In this document: in pieces, positions 27,670 to 36,977 of the stretch | How the letters are laid out: each line of letters begins with the position of its first letter | Numbering within the stretch: position 1 is the stretch's first letter | Assembly (NCBI GenBank): GCA_046704745.1 | Contig: JBJKRL010000063.1 | Span: 1 to 64,000, forward strand | Source of the DNA: CAWGGS01 sp046704745 | GTDB taxonomy: Bacteria > Desulfobacterota > Desulfobulbia > Desulfobulbales > Desulfocapsaceae | DNA: 64,000 bases | Reading direction: 5' to 3' | Notes under the pieces: generated by a model | Database searches by the model: none | Seen by the model: the letters and a program-made list of their open reading frames with translations, nothing else | What the model was told of the DNA's origin: nothing | Made by a program: the position numbers and the translations under genes

Positions 27670-28434
27670 ATGATTAATGGAAAAAAAATAGTTGTTGTCA
27701 TGCCTGCCTACAATGCGGAAAAAACAATAGTAAAAACCTACTATGAAATTCCGAAATCAATTGTCGATGAGGTCATCCTCGTTGATGACAAAAGCAAAGA
27801 TCATACAGTAGAAATATCTCAACGGCTCGGGATTACGACCATCCTCCATACTGAAAATATGGGATACGGGGGGAATCAGAAAACCTGCTATAAAGCGGCA
27901 TTAAGTAAAGGTGCCGATATAGTAATCATGCTGCATCCCGACTATCAATATACGCCGAGACTCATAATGGCTATGGCCTCTCTTATTTCAGAAGGTCTTT
28001 TTGATTGTGTTCTCGGATCCCGGATATTGGGCACGGGTGCCTTGAAAGGAGGAATGCCCGTTTATAAATATTTAGCCAACCGGGTATTGACTGCCTTTCA
28101 AAATCTTATGCTCGGCCACAAGTTGTCGGAATACCATACCGGTTATCGGGCTTTTTCCAAAAAAATCCTGGAAACACTCCCATTGGAAACCAATTCGGAT
28201 GATTTCGTTTTTGACAATCAGATGTTGGCGCAAATCATCTTTGCAAAATTTTCCATAGGAGAGATCACCTGTCCTACTCTTTATTTCGAAGATGCCTCAT
28301 CCATAAGTCCTGCTAGAGCCATGAAATATGGTCTTGGCGTCCTGGCTACCTGTTTCGAGTACAAGGCCCATTCTTTGAAATGGATCGCAAGCTCTCGATT
28401 TTCCCCTCTTAACAGTATAAGAGAGGCAAACTGA
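27670..28434 (+). CDS. Family 2 glycosyltransferase
   Basis: 254-residue GT-A fold enzyme. VVMPAYNAEKTI opens the nucleotide-sugar site, followed by VDEVILVDDKSKDHTVE, the NMGYGGNQ segment and the DxD-like LHPDYQY. The second half (SEYHTGYRAFSKKILE) matches dolichyl-phosphate-mannose-synthase-like GT2 proteins that use a polyprenyl-phosphate acceptor. No C-terminal membrane helices are seen. It begins 3 nt after the AsmA-like gene and has AGGA just before its ATG. Confidence 0.88.
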   Translation: MINGKKIVVVMPAYNAEKTIVKTYYEIPKSIVDEVILVDDKSKDHTVEISQRLGITTILHTENMGYGGNQKTCYKAALSKGADIVIMLHPDYQYTPRLIMAMASLISEGLFDCVLGSRILGTGALKGGMPVYKYLANRVLTAFQNLMLGHKLSEYHTGYRAFSKKILETLPLETNSDDFVFDNQMLAQIIFAKFSIGEITCPTLYFEDASSISPARAMKYGLGVLATCFEYKAHSLKWIASSRFSPLNSIREAN

Positions 28435-28796
28435 TTATTGCCCTGTAAAATAAAATGGGAAAACACACGGATGTTTTTCACAGGATCACGTTTGTGCCGA
28501 AAAAGGGCTCTTGGATTCAGCATACTTTTGCTGGTAATGCTGAAAATAATAATCCGGCGGAGCTCATCGTTTCCGGCCCCTGCTCTGCGATCTTAGCGCC
28601 AGTTCACCGGAGCTGACAGACAGGCTGTCCCTGGCCTGCAGTCAGTTCCGGACGTCCTGTCCGCAACCGGGCCTCGTGTGCTTAACCGACGGGACTCCGC
28701 GATGCGTCCTCCATCGAGGACCTCTACCTTCCAGGGTTGTCGAAAAGTATGCGATGAACCCGAAAAAGACCTTTTAATCAACCGTGACTTTTACTC
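28435..28796. repeat. Gene-free region with a GC-rich cluster of palindromes
   Basis: No gene is supported. From 28570 to 28740 the base composition turns GC-rich against AT-rich flanks, and short palindromes cluster. CCGGAGCTGAC (28607-28617) faces GTCAGTTCCGG (28641-28651) with one mismatch. GACAGGCTGTC lies in its loop, and GGACGTCC follows. A separate inverted repeat TTCAGCAT/ATGCTGAA sits at 28516-28544. The cluster looks like a REP/BIME-type extragenic element, but only one copy was seen in this window. Confidence 0.4.
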
Positions 28797-29549
28797 TCAT
28801 TCGATGAGATCGAGACAGGCAAATCCAGGTTCGTGGAGCGGGATTATGATATCGGCCATTTTTTTGACTTTGAGCATTATATCGTAGGCATTATAGCTGT
28901 TGACAGTGGTTCCCGGAGGAATGACTTCCATCTCCATGGCTCGGATTTTGGCAGGCGGCTCAAAATTTTCTTTTATCACGCAAAAACCGGTAATAGCGGC
29001 CTTGCCATTTTTAGTATCAACAAAGACCGTCATGCCGCCCGGGGTATGAATGGGGGTGTGCATCACCTTGATACCAGGGAGTATTTCCCTGTCTTCTGCC
29101 ACTATTTGAATTTGATTATTTTCTTCAATCTCTAAAATAAAATCTTCCACATAGCGAAAATCCAGAGGATGAGGATTTTTGATAGTGCTAAGTTCCTTTT
29201 CGTGGATAAAGAAACGGGCATTGGTACATTTATAGTCGTTTTCACAGTGATCGGCATGCAGGTGGGTATGGATGACGATATCGATGTCGGCAGGGGTCAG
29301 ATTGAAATTGGCCAGGCCTTCCTCAATCGTATGAATCTTTCCGCCTATGGCCTTTTCGCGGTCTGCGGATTGCACCGGATGCATCTCGCCCGTATCAACA
29401 AGAATGGTTTTATCACCACCTTCCAGATACCAACTGTAGATTGGGATGGTGTAGGGTGTACCGTAATCGTGTTGATAGGTCATCATCCCTTTATCGAAAA
29501 TCTTGGTGCCGACCACAATGGGATGTATTTTATAGATGGACATGGACAT
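28797..29549 (-). CDS. N-acyl homoserine lactonase-like metallo-beta-lactamase protein
   Basis: 250 residues. The metal-binding motif HTHLHADHC is followed by a second His (HTPIHTPGGM) and a late PLHEPGF His, in the order found in the lactonase branch (AiiA/AttM) of the MBL fold. YSWYLEGGDKTILVDTGEM near residue 40 is also typical. It may hydrolyse acyl-homoserine lactones or other lactones/esters; no luxI/luxR gene is nearby, so a signalling role is not established. Two in-frame ATGs lie 6 nt apart after AGGAGA; the inner one has better spacing. Confidence 0.78.
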   Translation of the reverse strand: MSMSIYKIHPIVVGTKIFDKGMMTYQHDYGTPYTIPIYSWYLEGGDKTILVDTGEMHPVQSADREKAIGGKIHTIEEGLANFNLTPADIDIVIHTHLHADHCENDYKCTNARFFIHEKELSTIKNPHPLDFRYVEDFILEIEENNQIQIVAEDREILPGIKVMHTPIHTPGGMTVFVDTKNGKAAITGFCVIKENFEPPAKIRAMEMEVIPPGTTVNSYNAYDIMLKVKKMADIIIPLHEPGFACLDLIE

Positions 29550-29917
29550 GTCTCCTGTTTGAGGTTCGAAGATTGATAAAAAATGCTCAGGGATACGACA
29601 AATGTCAATACTCTTCCCCTTCAGATAGCACGAGATGTTTCAAGAAACCACTCTTGTGGTCAAATTTTTCAGGGTTCACCAAGGGACGCTATGAAGAAAA
29701 GATGCTATAAAAATGGAGTGCTTTTGCAGAAGAAGTCTGGTACAAAGGTAAGATAATCAGTTGGTTACCAGACGTGTATTGATTGTTGTTTCATGAATTT
29801 AAACAGACGGCAATAGAGGTCTGGCACAATGAACGTTAGAAGTTGATTTCGCAACAAAACCACTCTGGCAGCAACAATAAATTTCGGAGCAAGTCTGCGC
29901 CGAAAAAGGAGGAATAA
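29550..29917. other. Intergenic region between divergent genes
   Basis: No gene, RNA or repeat is recognised. It should carry divergent promoters for the lactonase-like gene and for the CoA transferase. The latter has a clear AAAGGAGG ribosome site just before its ATG. Confidence 0.4.
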
Positions 29918-31048
29918 ATGAATCTGGAGCCACATTGCCTGTCCGGTATAAGGGTTCTTGATCTGAGCCAATATCTGCCAGGTCCGTTTGCCACACAAAT
30001 ACTCGCTGATCTCGGTGCCGAGGTGGTCAAGGTCGAGCCGCCGGCCGGAGACCCGATGCGGGGCTTCATCTTTGTCGACAGTGATGGTGTCTCTCCATTC
30101 TATAAACAGGTCAATGCCGGTAAAACGATTGTCCGACTTGATCTGAAAACAACGAATGATAGTGATGTTTTTGAACGATTGACAAAAAGAGCCGACGTCC
30201 TATTGGAATCCTTCCGACCCGGGGTGATGGATCGTTTGGGTTTTGATAAAAGACGGCTGGCAGCAGCCAATCCACGCCTTGTCCATTGTGCTCTGTCCGG
30301 TTTTGGTCAGGCCGGCTCCTATCGTCTACGCGGTGGTCATGATCTTACCTACGCTGCTTTAACAGGCGGATTGTCGGCCACCGGCACCGAGGCTGAACCT
30401 GTGATTGTCTTTCCTCCTCTTGCCGACCATGCCGGAGCCCAACAGGCGGTTATCACTATCCTGGCGGCCTTGGTGCGCCGGGGCATTACGGGAAAAGGGG
30501 GCTATATCGATGTGAGTCTTTTTGAGACGGCTCTTTCCTGGCAATCGATAGGGATGATCGTTGCCGGCCGTGATCCGAATAAAATTAAACGAGGTCATGG
30601 CTTGCTGACAGGCGGTGCCGCCTATTATCATATTTACCAAACTTCCGATAGACGTTTTATGGCCTTGGCTGCTATTGAAGAGAAATTCTGGGCGGCATTC
30701 TGCAGGGCGGTCGACCGGCCGGAATGGGTGGCAAGACAGAATGAACCGTTGCCGCAAAAGTCATTGATCGCAGATCTTCAGATGCTTTTCACTGCCCGTA
30801 ACTTCGAACAGTGGTGTCAGGTTGCCACTCAGGTCGATTGCTGTATGGAACCGATTTTAAATCATCAGGAAGTGATTGCTCATTCTCACGTGATCGATCG
30901 AAAACTTGTGGCTACCCATGGTAAGGAGGACCAGACAGCCGAAGTCCTCTTTCCCGCTTGGATTGACGAGCATCCTCCTCAATCACGTCCCGTATTAAAG
31001 GAAGTTTCTGCAGGTGATATCCTCAAGAGTTGGCGGACAGAGCGTTAA
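29918..31048 (+). CDS. Family III CoA transferase (CaiB/BaiF type)
   Basis: 376 residues. The N-terminus GIRVLDLSQYLPGPFATQILADLGAEVVKVEPP is the family signature. DVLLESFRPGVMDRLG, the ALSGFGQAG strand and a GHDLTYAALTGGLSATG segment with the expected catalytic Asp follow. In this window it may exchange CoA between short-chain or racemised acids; alpha-methylacyl-CoA racemase-like members also exist. The ribosome site AAAGGAGGAATAA is strong. It stands alone, followed by 435 gene-free bases. Confidence 0.88.
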   Translation: MNLEPHCLSGIRVLDLSQYLPGPFATQILADLGAEVVKVEPPAGDPMRGFIFVDSDGVSPFYKQVNAGKTIVRLDLKTTNDSDVFERLTKRADVLLESFRPGVMDRLGFDKRRLAAANPRLVHCALSGFGQAGSYRLRGGHDLTYAALTGGLSATGTEAEPVIVFPPLADHAGAQQAVITILAALVRRGITGKGGYIDVSLFETALSWQSIGMIVAGRDPNKIKRGHGLLTGGAAYYHIYQTSDRRFMALAAIEEKFWAAFCRAVDRPEWVARQNEPLPQKSLIADLQMLFTARNFEQWCQVATQVDCCMEPILNHQEVIAHSHVIDRKLVATHGKEDQTAEVLFPAWIDEHPPQSRPVLKEVSAGDILKSWRTER

Positions 31049-31483
31049 CTTTTGGCAACCAAGAAAATGCCTGCCAGTTAAATTGTGTATATACGCGAAA
31101 GGTAGAACCGCGTCAAAGCCGATATCCATCCTTGATTAGTCGTCGATTTATCATAACAACGATAGAAGCTTAGCGTTTTCCTTATTGTTCGGCCGGGTCG
31201 TTCTGAAAGGGTGATACAAGGACGAGATCAACGATTTTTGGACATAAATTTACAACCAGATGTCTTGAAAATTAAACGATTACAAAACTATACATACTTC
31301 CTCGCCAATAGATATATTCGTCAAAAATTATTGAAAACCAGGGTTGAATGTGCTAGCCTCAGAATTGATCCGTATTTTTTTTGTTTCCGGCAACCTGTTT
31401 CCTATGAAGCAAAGAGCCAGACTTTTCCTTAGCGTTTTGTCAAAGGGCAAAACATAACCAATTAACGAGATAAGGAGGATGGG
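31049..31483. other. Intergenic region before the aap operon
   Basis: No gene or RNA is recognised in 435 bases. The last 14 bases before aapJ hold a near-perfect ribosome site (TAAGGAGG). A promoter for the aapJQMP operon is expected here; no operator was identified. Confidence 0.4.
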
Positions 31484-32515
31484 ATGAAACTCTTGAAAGC
31501 AGGGATGATGTTAATGTTGGCTGCTGTTGTCTTCGTCATAGCCCCGGCAGTCAGCGCCAGAGCTGGCGACACGCTGAGTACAGTAAAGGCACGGGGATAT
31601 GTCCTGGTGGGGGTCAATGGCGGATTGTTCGGCTTCGGTATGCCGGATGAAAAGGGCGTCTGGCATGGTCTTGATGTGGATACGGCTCGAGCAATATCCA
31701 CCGGAATTTTCGGAACCCCCGATAAGGTTAAATTCGTGACACTGACTACCCAGACGCGCTTTACCGCTCTGCAGTCCAAGGAAATCGATGTGCTCTGCCG
31801 AAATGCTACGAGGACGCTGAGCAGAGAGGCGAAATTGGGTCTGGCTTTCGTCCACGTCAACTACTATGATGGACAAGGATTTATGGTCCCGAAAAAACTC
31901 GGGATTACTAGTGCGTTAAAGCTCAGTGGTGCCAGTGTCTGCGTTCTGCCCGGAACGACCACCGAAATGAATCTCGCCGACTATTTCCGGGCCAACAATA
32001 TGACGATGAAACCGGTGGTCATCGAGCAGAACACTGAGCTGTATCGGGCCTTTTTTGCCGGGAGATGCGACGTTGTAACCTCGGATTCCTCGCAGCTGGC
32101 TGGGATTCGTGCGGTGGCCAAGAATCCACAGGATTATGTGATTCTGCCGCAGATCATCTCCAAAGAACCGCTGGCCCCGGCCGTTCGCAATGATGATGCT
32201 CAGTGGCGCAATGTCGTTGACTACTGTGTAATGGCCATGATTGAGGCCGAAGATCTGGGCATCACATCCAAGAATGTCGACGAGATGCTCAAGAGCAAAA
32301 ATCCCGATATTCAGCGTTTTCTGGGTGTCATCCCGGGCAACGGCGAGGACCTTGGGCTGAGTGATAAATTCGCCTACAATATTGTCAAGTACGTCGGTAA
32401 CTATGGTGAGGTATTTGAAAGGAATGTCGGCATTCATACCAAGCTCGGACTGAAAAGGGGCCTCAACGCCTTGTGGAAGGACGGTGGTTTGATGTATGTT
32501 CCGCCGTTTGATTAA
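31484..32515 (+). CDS. aapJ: General L-amino-acid ABC transporter, periplasmic binding protein AapJ
   Basis: 343 residues with a signal peptide (about 1-27, cut after ...VSARAG). The mature protein has the family-3 solute-binding pattern GYVLVGVNGGLFGFG, GLDVDTARAISTGIFG, FTALQSKEIDVLCRNATRTLSRE and RCDVVTSDSSQL, close to AapJ/BztA. It would capture a broad range of L-amino acids. It is the first gene of aapJ-aapQ-aapM-aapP, all in one direction. Confidence 0.93.
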   Translation: MKLLKAGMMLMLAAVVFVIAPAVSARAGDTLSTVKARGYVLVGVNGGLFGFGMPDEKGVWHGLDVDTARAISTGIFGTPDKVKFVTLTTQTRFTALQSKEIDVLCRNATRTLSREAKLGLAFVHVNYYDGQGFMVPKKLGITSALKLSGASVCVLPGTTTEMNLADYFRANNMTMKPVVIEQNTELYRAFFAGRCDVVTSDSSQLAGIRAVAKNPQDYVILPQIISKEPLAPAVRNDDAQWRNVVDYCVMAMIEAEDLGITSKNVDEMLKSKNPDIQRFLGVIPGNGEDLGLSDKFAYNIVKYVGNYGEVFERNVGIHTKLGLKRGLNALWKDGGLMYVPPFD

Positions 32516-32606
32516 ATAGACCCGTTTACCCCGGAGTTCGGTCTGATTCGGCCGGACTCCGGGAAAGCGGTTGATTGTGATTGTTTCAGGTTGCAAGAGA
32601 GGACGC

Positions 32607-33803
32607 GTGCTAAAAGGACAAACCGGGGAAACGGAGCGGAGTCAGGCGGAGAAGATCCCGTTCTGGCATGATCCCGACAAGCTTGCCATAGTCTATCAAG
32701 GAGTAGCCCTGGCCCTGGTATTGAGCTTCGGCTATTACCTTTTCTATAATGCCCAGACCAATCTAGCCAGGCAGAATATCAGTACCGGCTTCGGCTTTTT
32801 GCATCAGCAGGCCGGCTTCGATATCGGCGAATCGATGATTGCCTACTCGGCGGCCGATACGTACCTCCGGGCCTTGACCGTGGGTCTGCTCAATACGTTG
32901 AAGGTCTCTCTTTTGGGCATTATCCTGACGGTAATACTAGGAATTATCGTCGGTGTCTCCCGTCTGTCGACAAACTGGCTGGTATCAAGACTCGCTGCCA
33001 TCTATATCGAGGTCCTGCAGAACATCCCGGTACTCCTGCAGTTGTTCTTCTGGTATGCGCTGTTTCATAGCGCTCTGCCTTCTCCACGGCAATCATTGCA
33101 CCCGCTCCCCGGCGTCGTTTTTAATAATCGGGGATTCTATTATCCTCTACCGGTGTACAATTCTGCATATACCTGGATGGGAGTGGCCTTTGTCCTCGCC
33201 TTGATCGCAGGCTGGGTGCTGCGAAGATGGGCCAAGCGGCGCCAGGAATTGACGGGTGCGATCTTTCCAGCGGGATGGGTGAGTTTTGGACTGGCCGTGG
33301 TTGCGCCGGCGGTGACCTGGGCGGTCTGCGGTGCGCCGACCCAAATGAATATTCCACATCTTTCCGGTTTCAATTTCGTGGGCGGTATTAATTTCAGTCC
33401 TGAGTTCGGGGCGCTGCTGCTGGGTCTGGTTCTGTATACCTCTGCCTTTGTCGCCGAGATTGTCCGCAGCGGTATTCAGGCTATTACCAAGGGGCAGACC
33501 GAAGCGGCCATGAGTCTGGGTTTGAAACCGGGCCGGATTTTAACCTTGGTCATCCTGCCACAGGCCTTGCGGATCATCATTCCGCCGCTCACCTCGCAGA
33601 TGTTGAACCTGATCAAGAACAGCTCGTTGGCCATCGCCATCGGCTATCCGGATATCGTGGCGGTGGCCAATACGACCATCAATCAGACGGGACAAGCCAT
33701 CGAAGGGGTGGCCCTGATCATGGCCGCCTACCTGTTCTTCAGCCTCCTGACCTCAGCGATTATGAATTGGTACAACAAGAAAAAGGCCTTAGTTGAAAGG
33801 TAA
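32607..33803 (+). CDS. aapQ: Amino-acid ABC transporter permease AapQ
   Basis: 398 residues (GTG start at 32607 with AAGAGAGGA directly upstream; a TTG at 32571 would add 12). Polytopic permease with a long insert between its first and later membrane helices, as is usual for AapQ/BztB. The HisM-type motif YIEVLQNIPVLLQLFFWY, the EAA loop (AEIVRSGIQAITKGQTEAAMSLGL) and LPQALRIIIPPLTSQ are present. It pairs with AapM to form the channel. Starts about 90 nt after aapJ. Confidence 0.92.
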   Translation: MLKGQTGETERSQAEKIPFWHDPDKLAIVYQGVALALVLSFGYYLFYNAQTNLARQNISTGFGFLHQQAGFDIGESMIAYSAADTYLRALTVGLLNTLKVSLLGIILTVILGIIVGVSRLSTNWLVSRLAAIYIEVLQNIPVLLQLFFWYALFHSALPSPRQSLHPLPGVVFNNRGFYYPLPVYNSAYTWMGVAFVLALIAGWVLRRWAKRRQELTGAIFPAGWVSFGLAVVAPAVTWAVCGAPTQMNIPHLSGFNFVGGINFSPEFGALLLGLVLYTSAFVAEIVRSGIQAITKGQTEAAMSLGLKPGRILTLVILPQALRIIIPPLTSQMLNLIKNSSLAIAIGYPDIVAVANTTINQTGQAIEGVALIMAAYLFFSLLTSAIMNWYNKKKALVER

Positions 33804-33806
33804 CTA

Positions 33807-34895
33807 ATGGGATTTACGAAAACTCAAATAAGCGACCCCGATCTCGGACCACCGATAACCGAGGTCGGTCCGATTGGCTGGATGAAGTCCAATCTCTTCA
33901 ACAGCCCGATGAATTCGCTGCTGACGGCCCTGATCCTGTATGCCCTCTACAAGATCATCCCGCCGTTATTCAGATGGATGTTCATCGGTAGCGTCTGGTC
34001 GACGTCGGGTCAAGCCTGCAACCAGGCGAGCGGTGCCTGCTGGTCGGTGGTAACACACAATTTCCGTTTTATTATCTTCGGTTTTTATCCCTATAATCAG
34101 CAGTGGCGCCCAACGGTTGCCATCGGGCTTTTGTTTATCCTGATCTTCGTCAGCCACTATCGCCGTTTCTGGAGCAAGGCTCTGCTTGTCTTCTGGCTTG
34201 TCGGCATTGTGATCATGGGCGTGATCCTGCGGGGAGGAGTCTTTGGTTTGCCGATAGTCGAGACCACGAAGTGGAGCGGTATCATTCTAACCCTGATGCT
34301 GGCTCTTTTCGGATTGACAGCGGCCTATCCTCTCGGTGTTTTGCTGGCTCTGGGACGACGGTCCTCCTTGCCGGCCATCAAGACGCTCAGCGTGGTCTAT
34401 ATCGAACTGATACGCGGCGTGCCGTTGATCAGCATGCTGTTCATGTCATCGGTGATGTTTCCGCTGTTTTTGCCGCAGGGAATCACAATCAATGCGATCC
34501 TGCGGGCGCAGGTGGCCATCATCCTGTTTACCGCAGCCTATATAGCTGAAGTGGTGCGCGGCGGACTTCAGGCGATTCCCAAAGGCCAGTACGAAGCGGC
34601 AGAGGCCCTGGGCCTGAACTATTCGCAGAAAATGCGCCTGGTCGTCCTGCCCCAGGCCTTGAAGATCGTGATTCCTCCCACGGTGAGCATCTTGATTTCG
34701 GCGTTCAAGGACACGTCGCTGGTCGTGATCATCGGTTTGTTCGACTTGATGAAAACCACCCAGGTGACCCTGTCCGATCCAGAGTGGTCGGGATTCAGCA
34801 CCGAGGCGTATCTTTTTATCGCCGTGCTCTATTTCGTCGGTTGTTTCGTGATGGCGAATTTCAGCCGTAATCTGGAAAAAGAACTGAAAACCTGA
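33807..34895 (+). CDS. aapM: Amino-acid ABC transporter permease AapM
   Basis: 362 residues. The second membrane subunit has YIELIRGVPLISMLFM and the EAA loop EVVRGGLQAIPKGQYEAAEALGL, then LPQALKIVIPPTVSILISAFKDTSLV. It begins 3 nt after aapQ with AAAGG as ribosome site. Length and the large N-terminal periplasmic insert fit AapM/BztC. Confidence 0.92.
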   Translation: MGFTKTQISDPDLGPPITEVGPIGWMKSNLFNSPMNSLLTALILYALYKIIPPLFRWMFIGSVWSTSGQACNQASGACWSVVTHNFRFIIFGFYPYNQQWRPTVAIGLLFILIFVSHYRRFWSKALLVFWLVGIVIMGVILRGGVFGLPIVETTKWSGIILTLMLALFGLTAAYPLGVLLALGRRSSLPAIKTLSVVYIELIRGVPLISMLFMSSVMFPLFLPQGITINAILRAQVAIILFTAAYIAEVVRGGLQAIPKGQYEAAEALGLNYSQKMRLVVLPQALKIVIPPTVSILISAFKDTSLVVIIGLFDLMKTTQVTLSDPEWSGFSTEAYLFIAVLYFVGCFVMANFSRNLEKELKT

Positions 34896-34960
34896 AAAGA
34901 AACGAAAGAGGATATAGTTCAGCGCTGATCGCGCAGAAAAAAATACAAAAAGGTAATAAG

Positions 34961-35728
34961 ATGACTGCTGAGCCCGTCTCAGGGGCCGCCTCCGGCAAAC
35001 CTGTTATTGAAATAATCGATTTACACAAGTGGTATGGAGACTTCCATGTTCTGCAGGATATCAATCTCTCCGTACAGAAAGGTGAGCGCATCGTGATCTG
35101 CGGCCCGTCCGGTTCAGGGAAATCTACGATGATCCGCTGTATTAACCGCCTGGAACAGCATCAGCGCGGCAAAATCATCGTCAACGATGTCGAACTGACA
35201 AACGATATTAAAAACATAGAAATAATACGAGCCGAAGTCGGCATGGTCTTTCAGCATTTCAACCTTTTTCCTCATTTAACGATTCTGGAAAACCTGACTT
35301 TGGGACCTATCTGGGTCAGAAAAGTTCCCCGGTCCGAAGCCGAAGAAACAGCCATGTATTATTTGGAAAAGGTGCAGATTGCCGAACAGGCGAAAAAGTA
35401 TCCCGGTCAGTTATCGGGAGGCCAGCAGCAACGGGTGGCCATTGCCCGCAGCCTGTGCATGAAGCCCATGGTCATGCTCTTTGATGAACCTACCAGTGCG
35501 CTGGATCCCGAGATGGTTAAAGAGGTCTTGGACGTTATGATTAATCTTGCCCAGGAGGGAATGACCATGCTGGTGGTTTCCCATGAAATGGGTTTTGCCC
35601 GCAGTGTTGCCCACCGGGTGCTCTTTATGGATGCCGGTCAGATTGTGGAAGAGAACAATCCGGAAGACTTTTTCCACAATCCGCAGAATGAACGGACCAA
35701 AAAATTCCTCAGCCAGATCCTGCATTAG
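34961..35728 (+). CDS. aapP: Amino-acid ABC transporter ATP-binding protein AapP
   Basis: 255 residues. Walker A GPSGSGKST, Q-loop VFQHFNLFPH, signature LSGGQQQRVAIARSL, Walker B MLFDEPTSALDPE and H-loop VSHEM are all intact. It powers uptake through AapQM. Preceded by AAAAGGTAATAAG, 65 nt after aapM; it completes the operon. Confidence 0.95.
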   Translation: MTAEPVSGAASGKPVIEIIDLHKWYGDFHVLQDINLSVQKGERIVICGPSGSGKSTMIRCINRLEQHQRGKIIVNDVELTNDIKNIEIIRAEVGMVFQHFNLFPHLTILENLTLGPIWVRKVPRSEAEETAMYYLEKVQIAEQAKKYPGQLSGGQQQRVAIARSLCMKPMVMLFDEPTSALDPEMVKEVLDVMINLAQEGMTMLVVSHEMGFARSVAHRVLFMDAGQIVEENNPEDFFHNPQNERTKKFLSQILH

Positions 35729-35823
35729 CACCTTAGAAATTCATTCCTTGTTTTTTAGAATGAGTTTTGTGAAGGTATTTATCCAGCTCTTTTCCGCTGG
35801 GCTTATATTCCTCTTGCGGGGTA

Positions 35824-36753
35824 TTAAAAGAATTTATTTATAAAGGGGGAAGGCAGCCTGAAGTCGGGCACAAAGCAATCGGCACTGTCGAATTCCTGCA
35901 GCCAGCCGGTTTCAAAGCCAAGTTTTTCGATTTCGCTGGCGACCCGTTGATACTCCTCTGCCGTTATCTTCCTGTTGAGAGGAGGCAGGGTGCAAACTTT
36001 CGGGGTAGGGTTGTATTGAGCCATTAAGGATACGGCCAGACGATTTGACAGCTCCCCAGCCAGAAATCTGAAGACATCGACGCTGTCGTTGGTCGCTTCC
36101 GGAAGGACCAGGTGTCTGACGATCATCCCTGATTGGAGCTTTCCTTTCTCATTGAAAAAGAGCCTGTTCCCCTTCTGTCTGTACATCTCCTTCACGGCTG
36201 CCCGGGCAATACGGGGATAGTCGGGTGCCTGCGACCAGCGGGCAGCCAGTTTGGGATCCATATATTTAAAATCCGGCAGATAAACGTCAATTAGTCCTTC
36301 CAGAGAGCGAAGGGTGTCGACCTTTTCGTAGGCATTGGTATTGTAAACGATGGTCGGAAAATATCCGTGTGTATGCAGATTCCCAATAACGGCTTTGACC
36401 TGCGGAACCATATGCGAAGGGGAGACAAAACCGATTGTATCGATGCCCTGTTCCAGGTACGAGCAAATATGCCTGACTATATCGTTTAGCGAGATGAAGC
36501 GGGGGGGAATCCGCGTTGTATTCGCTGAAATTTGATAATTCTGGCAGTAGACACACTGAAGATTGCATCCGGAAAAAAAGATATTGCAGATACCGTCGGC
36601 CCCGCTGATAGGAGGTTCCTCGCCATGGTGTACGATAATTGCAGCGATCTCGAAATCGTTTCCGGTTCCACAAAATCCCTGTGTTGTTTCCCGCTCTGCA
36701 CTGCAATTACGAGGGCAGAGCATACATTTCTTTTTTGAATGCCTCTCTTCCAT
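35824..36753 (-). CDS. Radical SAM protein, PflA-like (COG1313 type)
   Basis: 309 residues. The radical SAM cluster motif CNLQCVYC is intact, preceded by an N-terminal Cys group (CMLCPRNC...GFCGTG). Those extra cysteines and GEEPPISGADGICNIFFSGC identify the group annotated as putative pyruvate formate-lyase activating enzymes, distinct from true PflA. No glycyl-radical enzyme is nearby, so the target is unknown. It converges on aapP and diverges from the acyl-CoA synthetase gene. Confidence 0.86.
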   Translation of the reverse strand: MEERHSKKKCMLCPRNCSAERETTQGFCGTGNDFEIAAIIVHHGEEPPISGADGICNIFFSGCNLQCVYCQNYQISANTTRIPPRFISLNDIVRHICSYLEQGIDTIGFVSPSHMVPQVKAVIGNLHTHGYFPTIVYNTNAYEKVDTLRSLEGLIDVYLPDFKYMDPKLAARWSQAPDYPRIARAAVKEMYRQKGNRLFFNEKGKLQSGMIVRHLVLPEATNDSVDVFRFLAGELSNRLAVSLMAQYNPTPKVCTLPPLNRKITAEEYQRVASEIEKLGFETGWLQEFDSADCFVPDFRLPSPFINKFF

Positions 36754-36977
36754 AAATCTCTATCATACCCGATGGATTCGGTTTCTGTCCTGAAAATCGT
36801 GTAACTCTAAAAATGTATATTGGGCAACCTATCAGAATAGTTTATTAATTAGAGTAATGATGGGCAACGATTTTTATGAAAAAGCGTTGCACTGCCCAGA
36901 TAAGTATGATAGGGGAAATCATCTGAGTAGGAAAAGAGATCCATCTTTATGGTTGAATTATTCATGAGGCAGCACGA

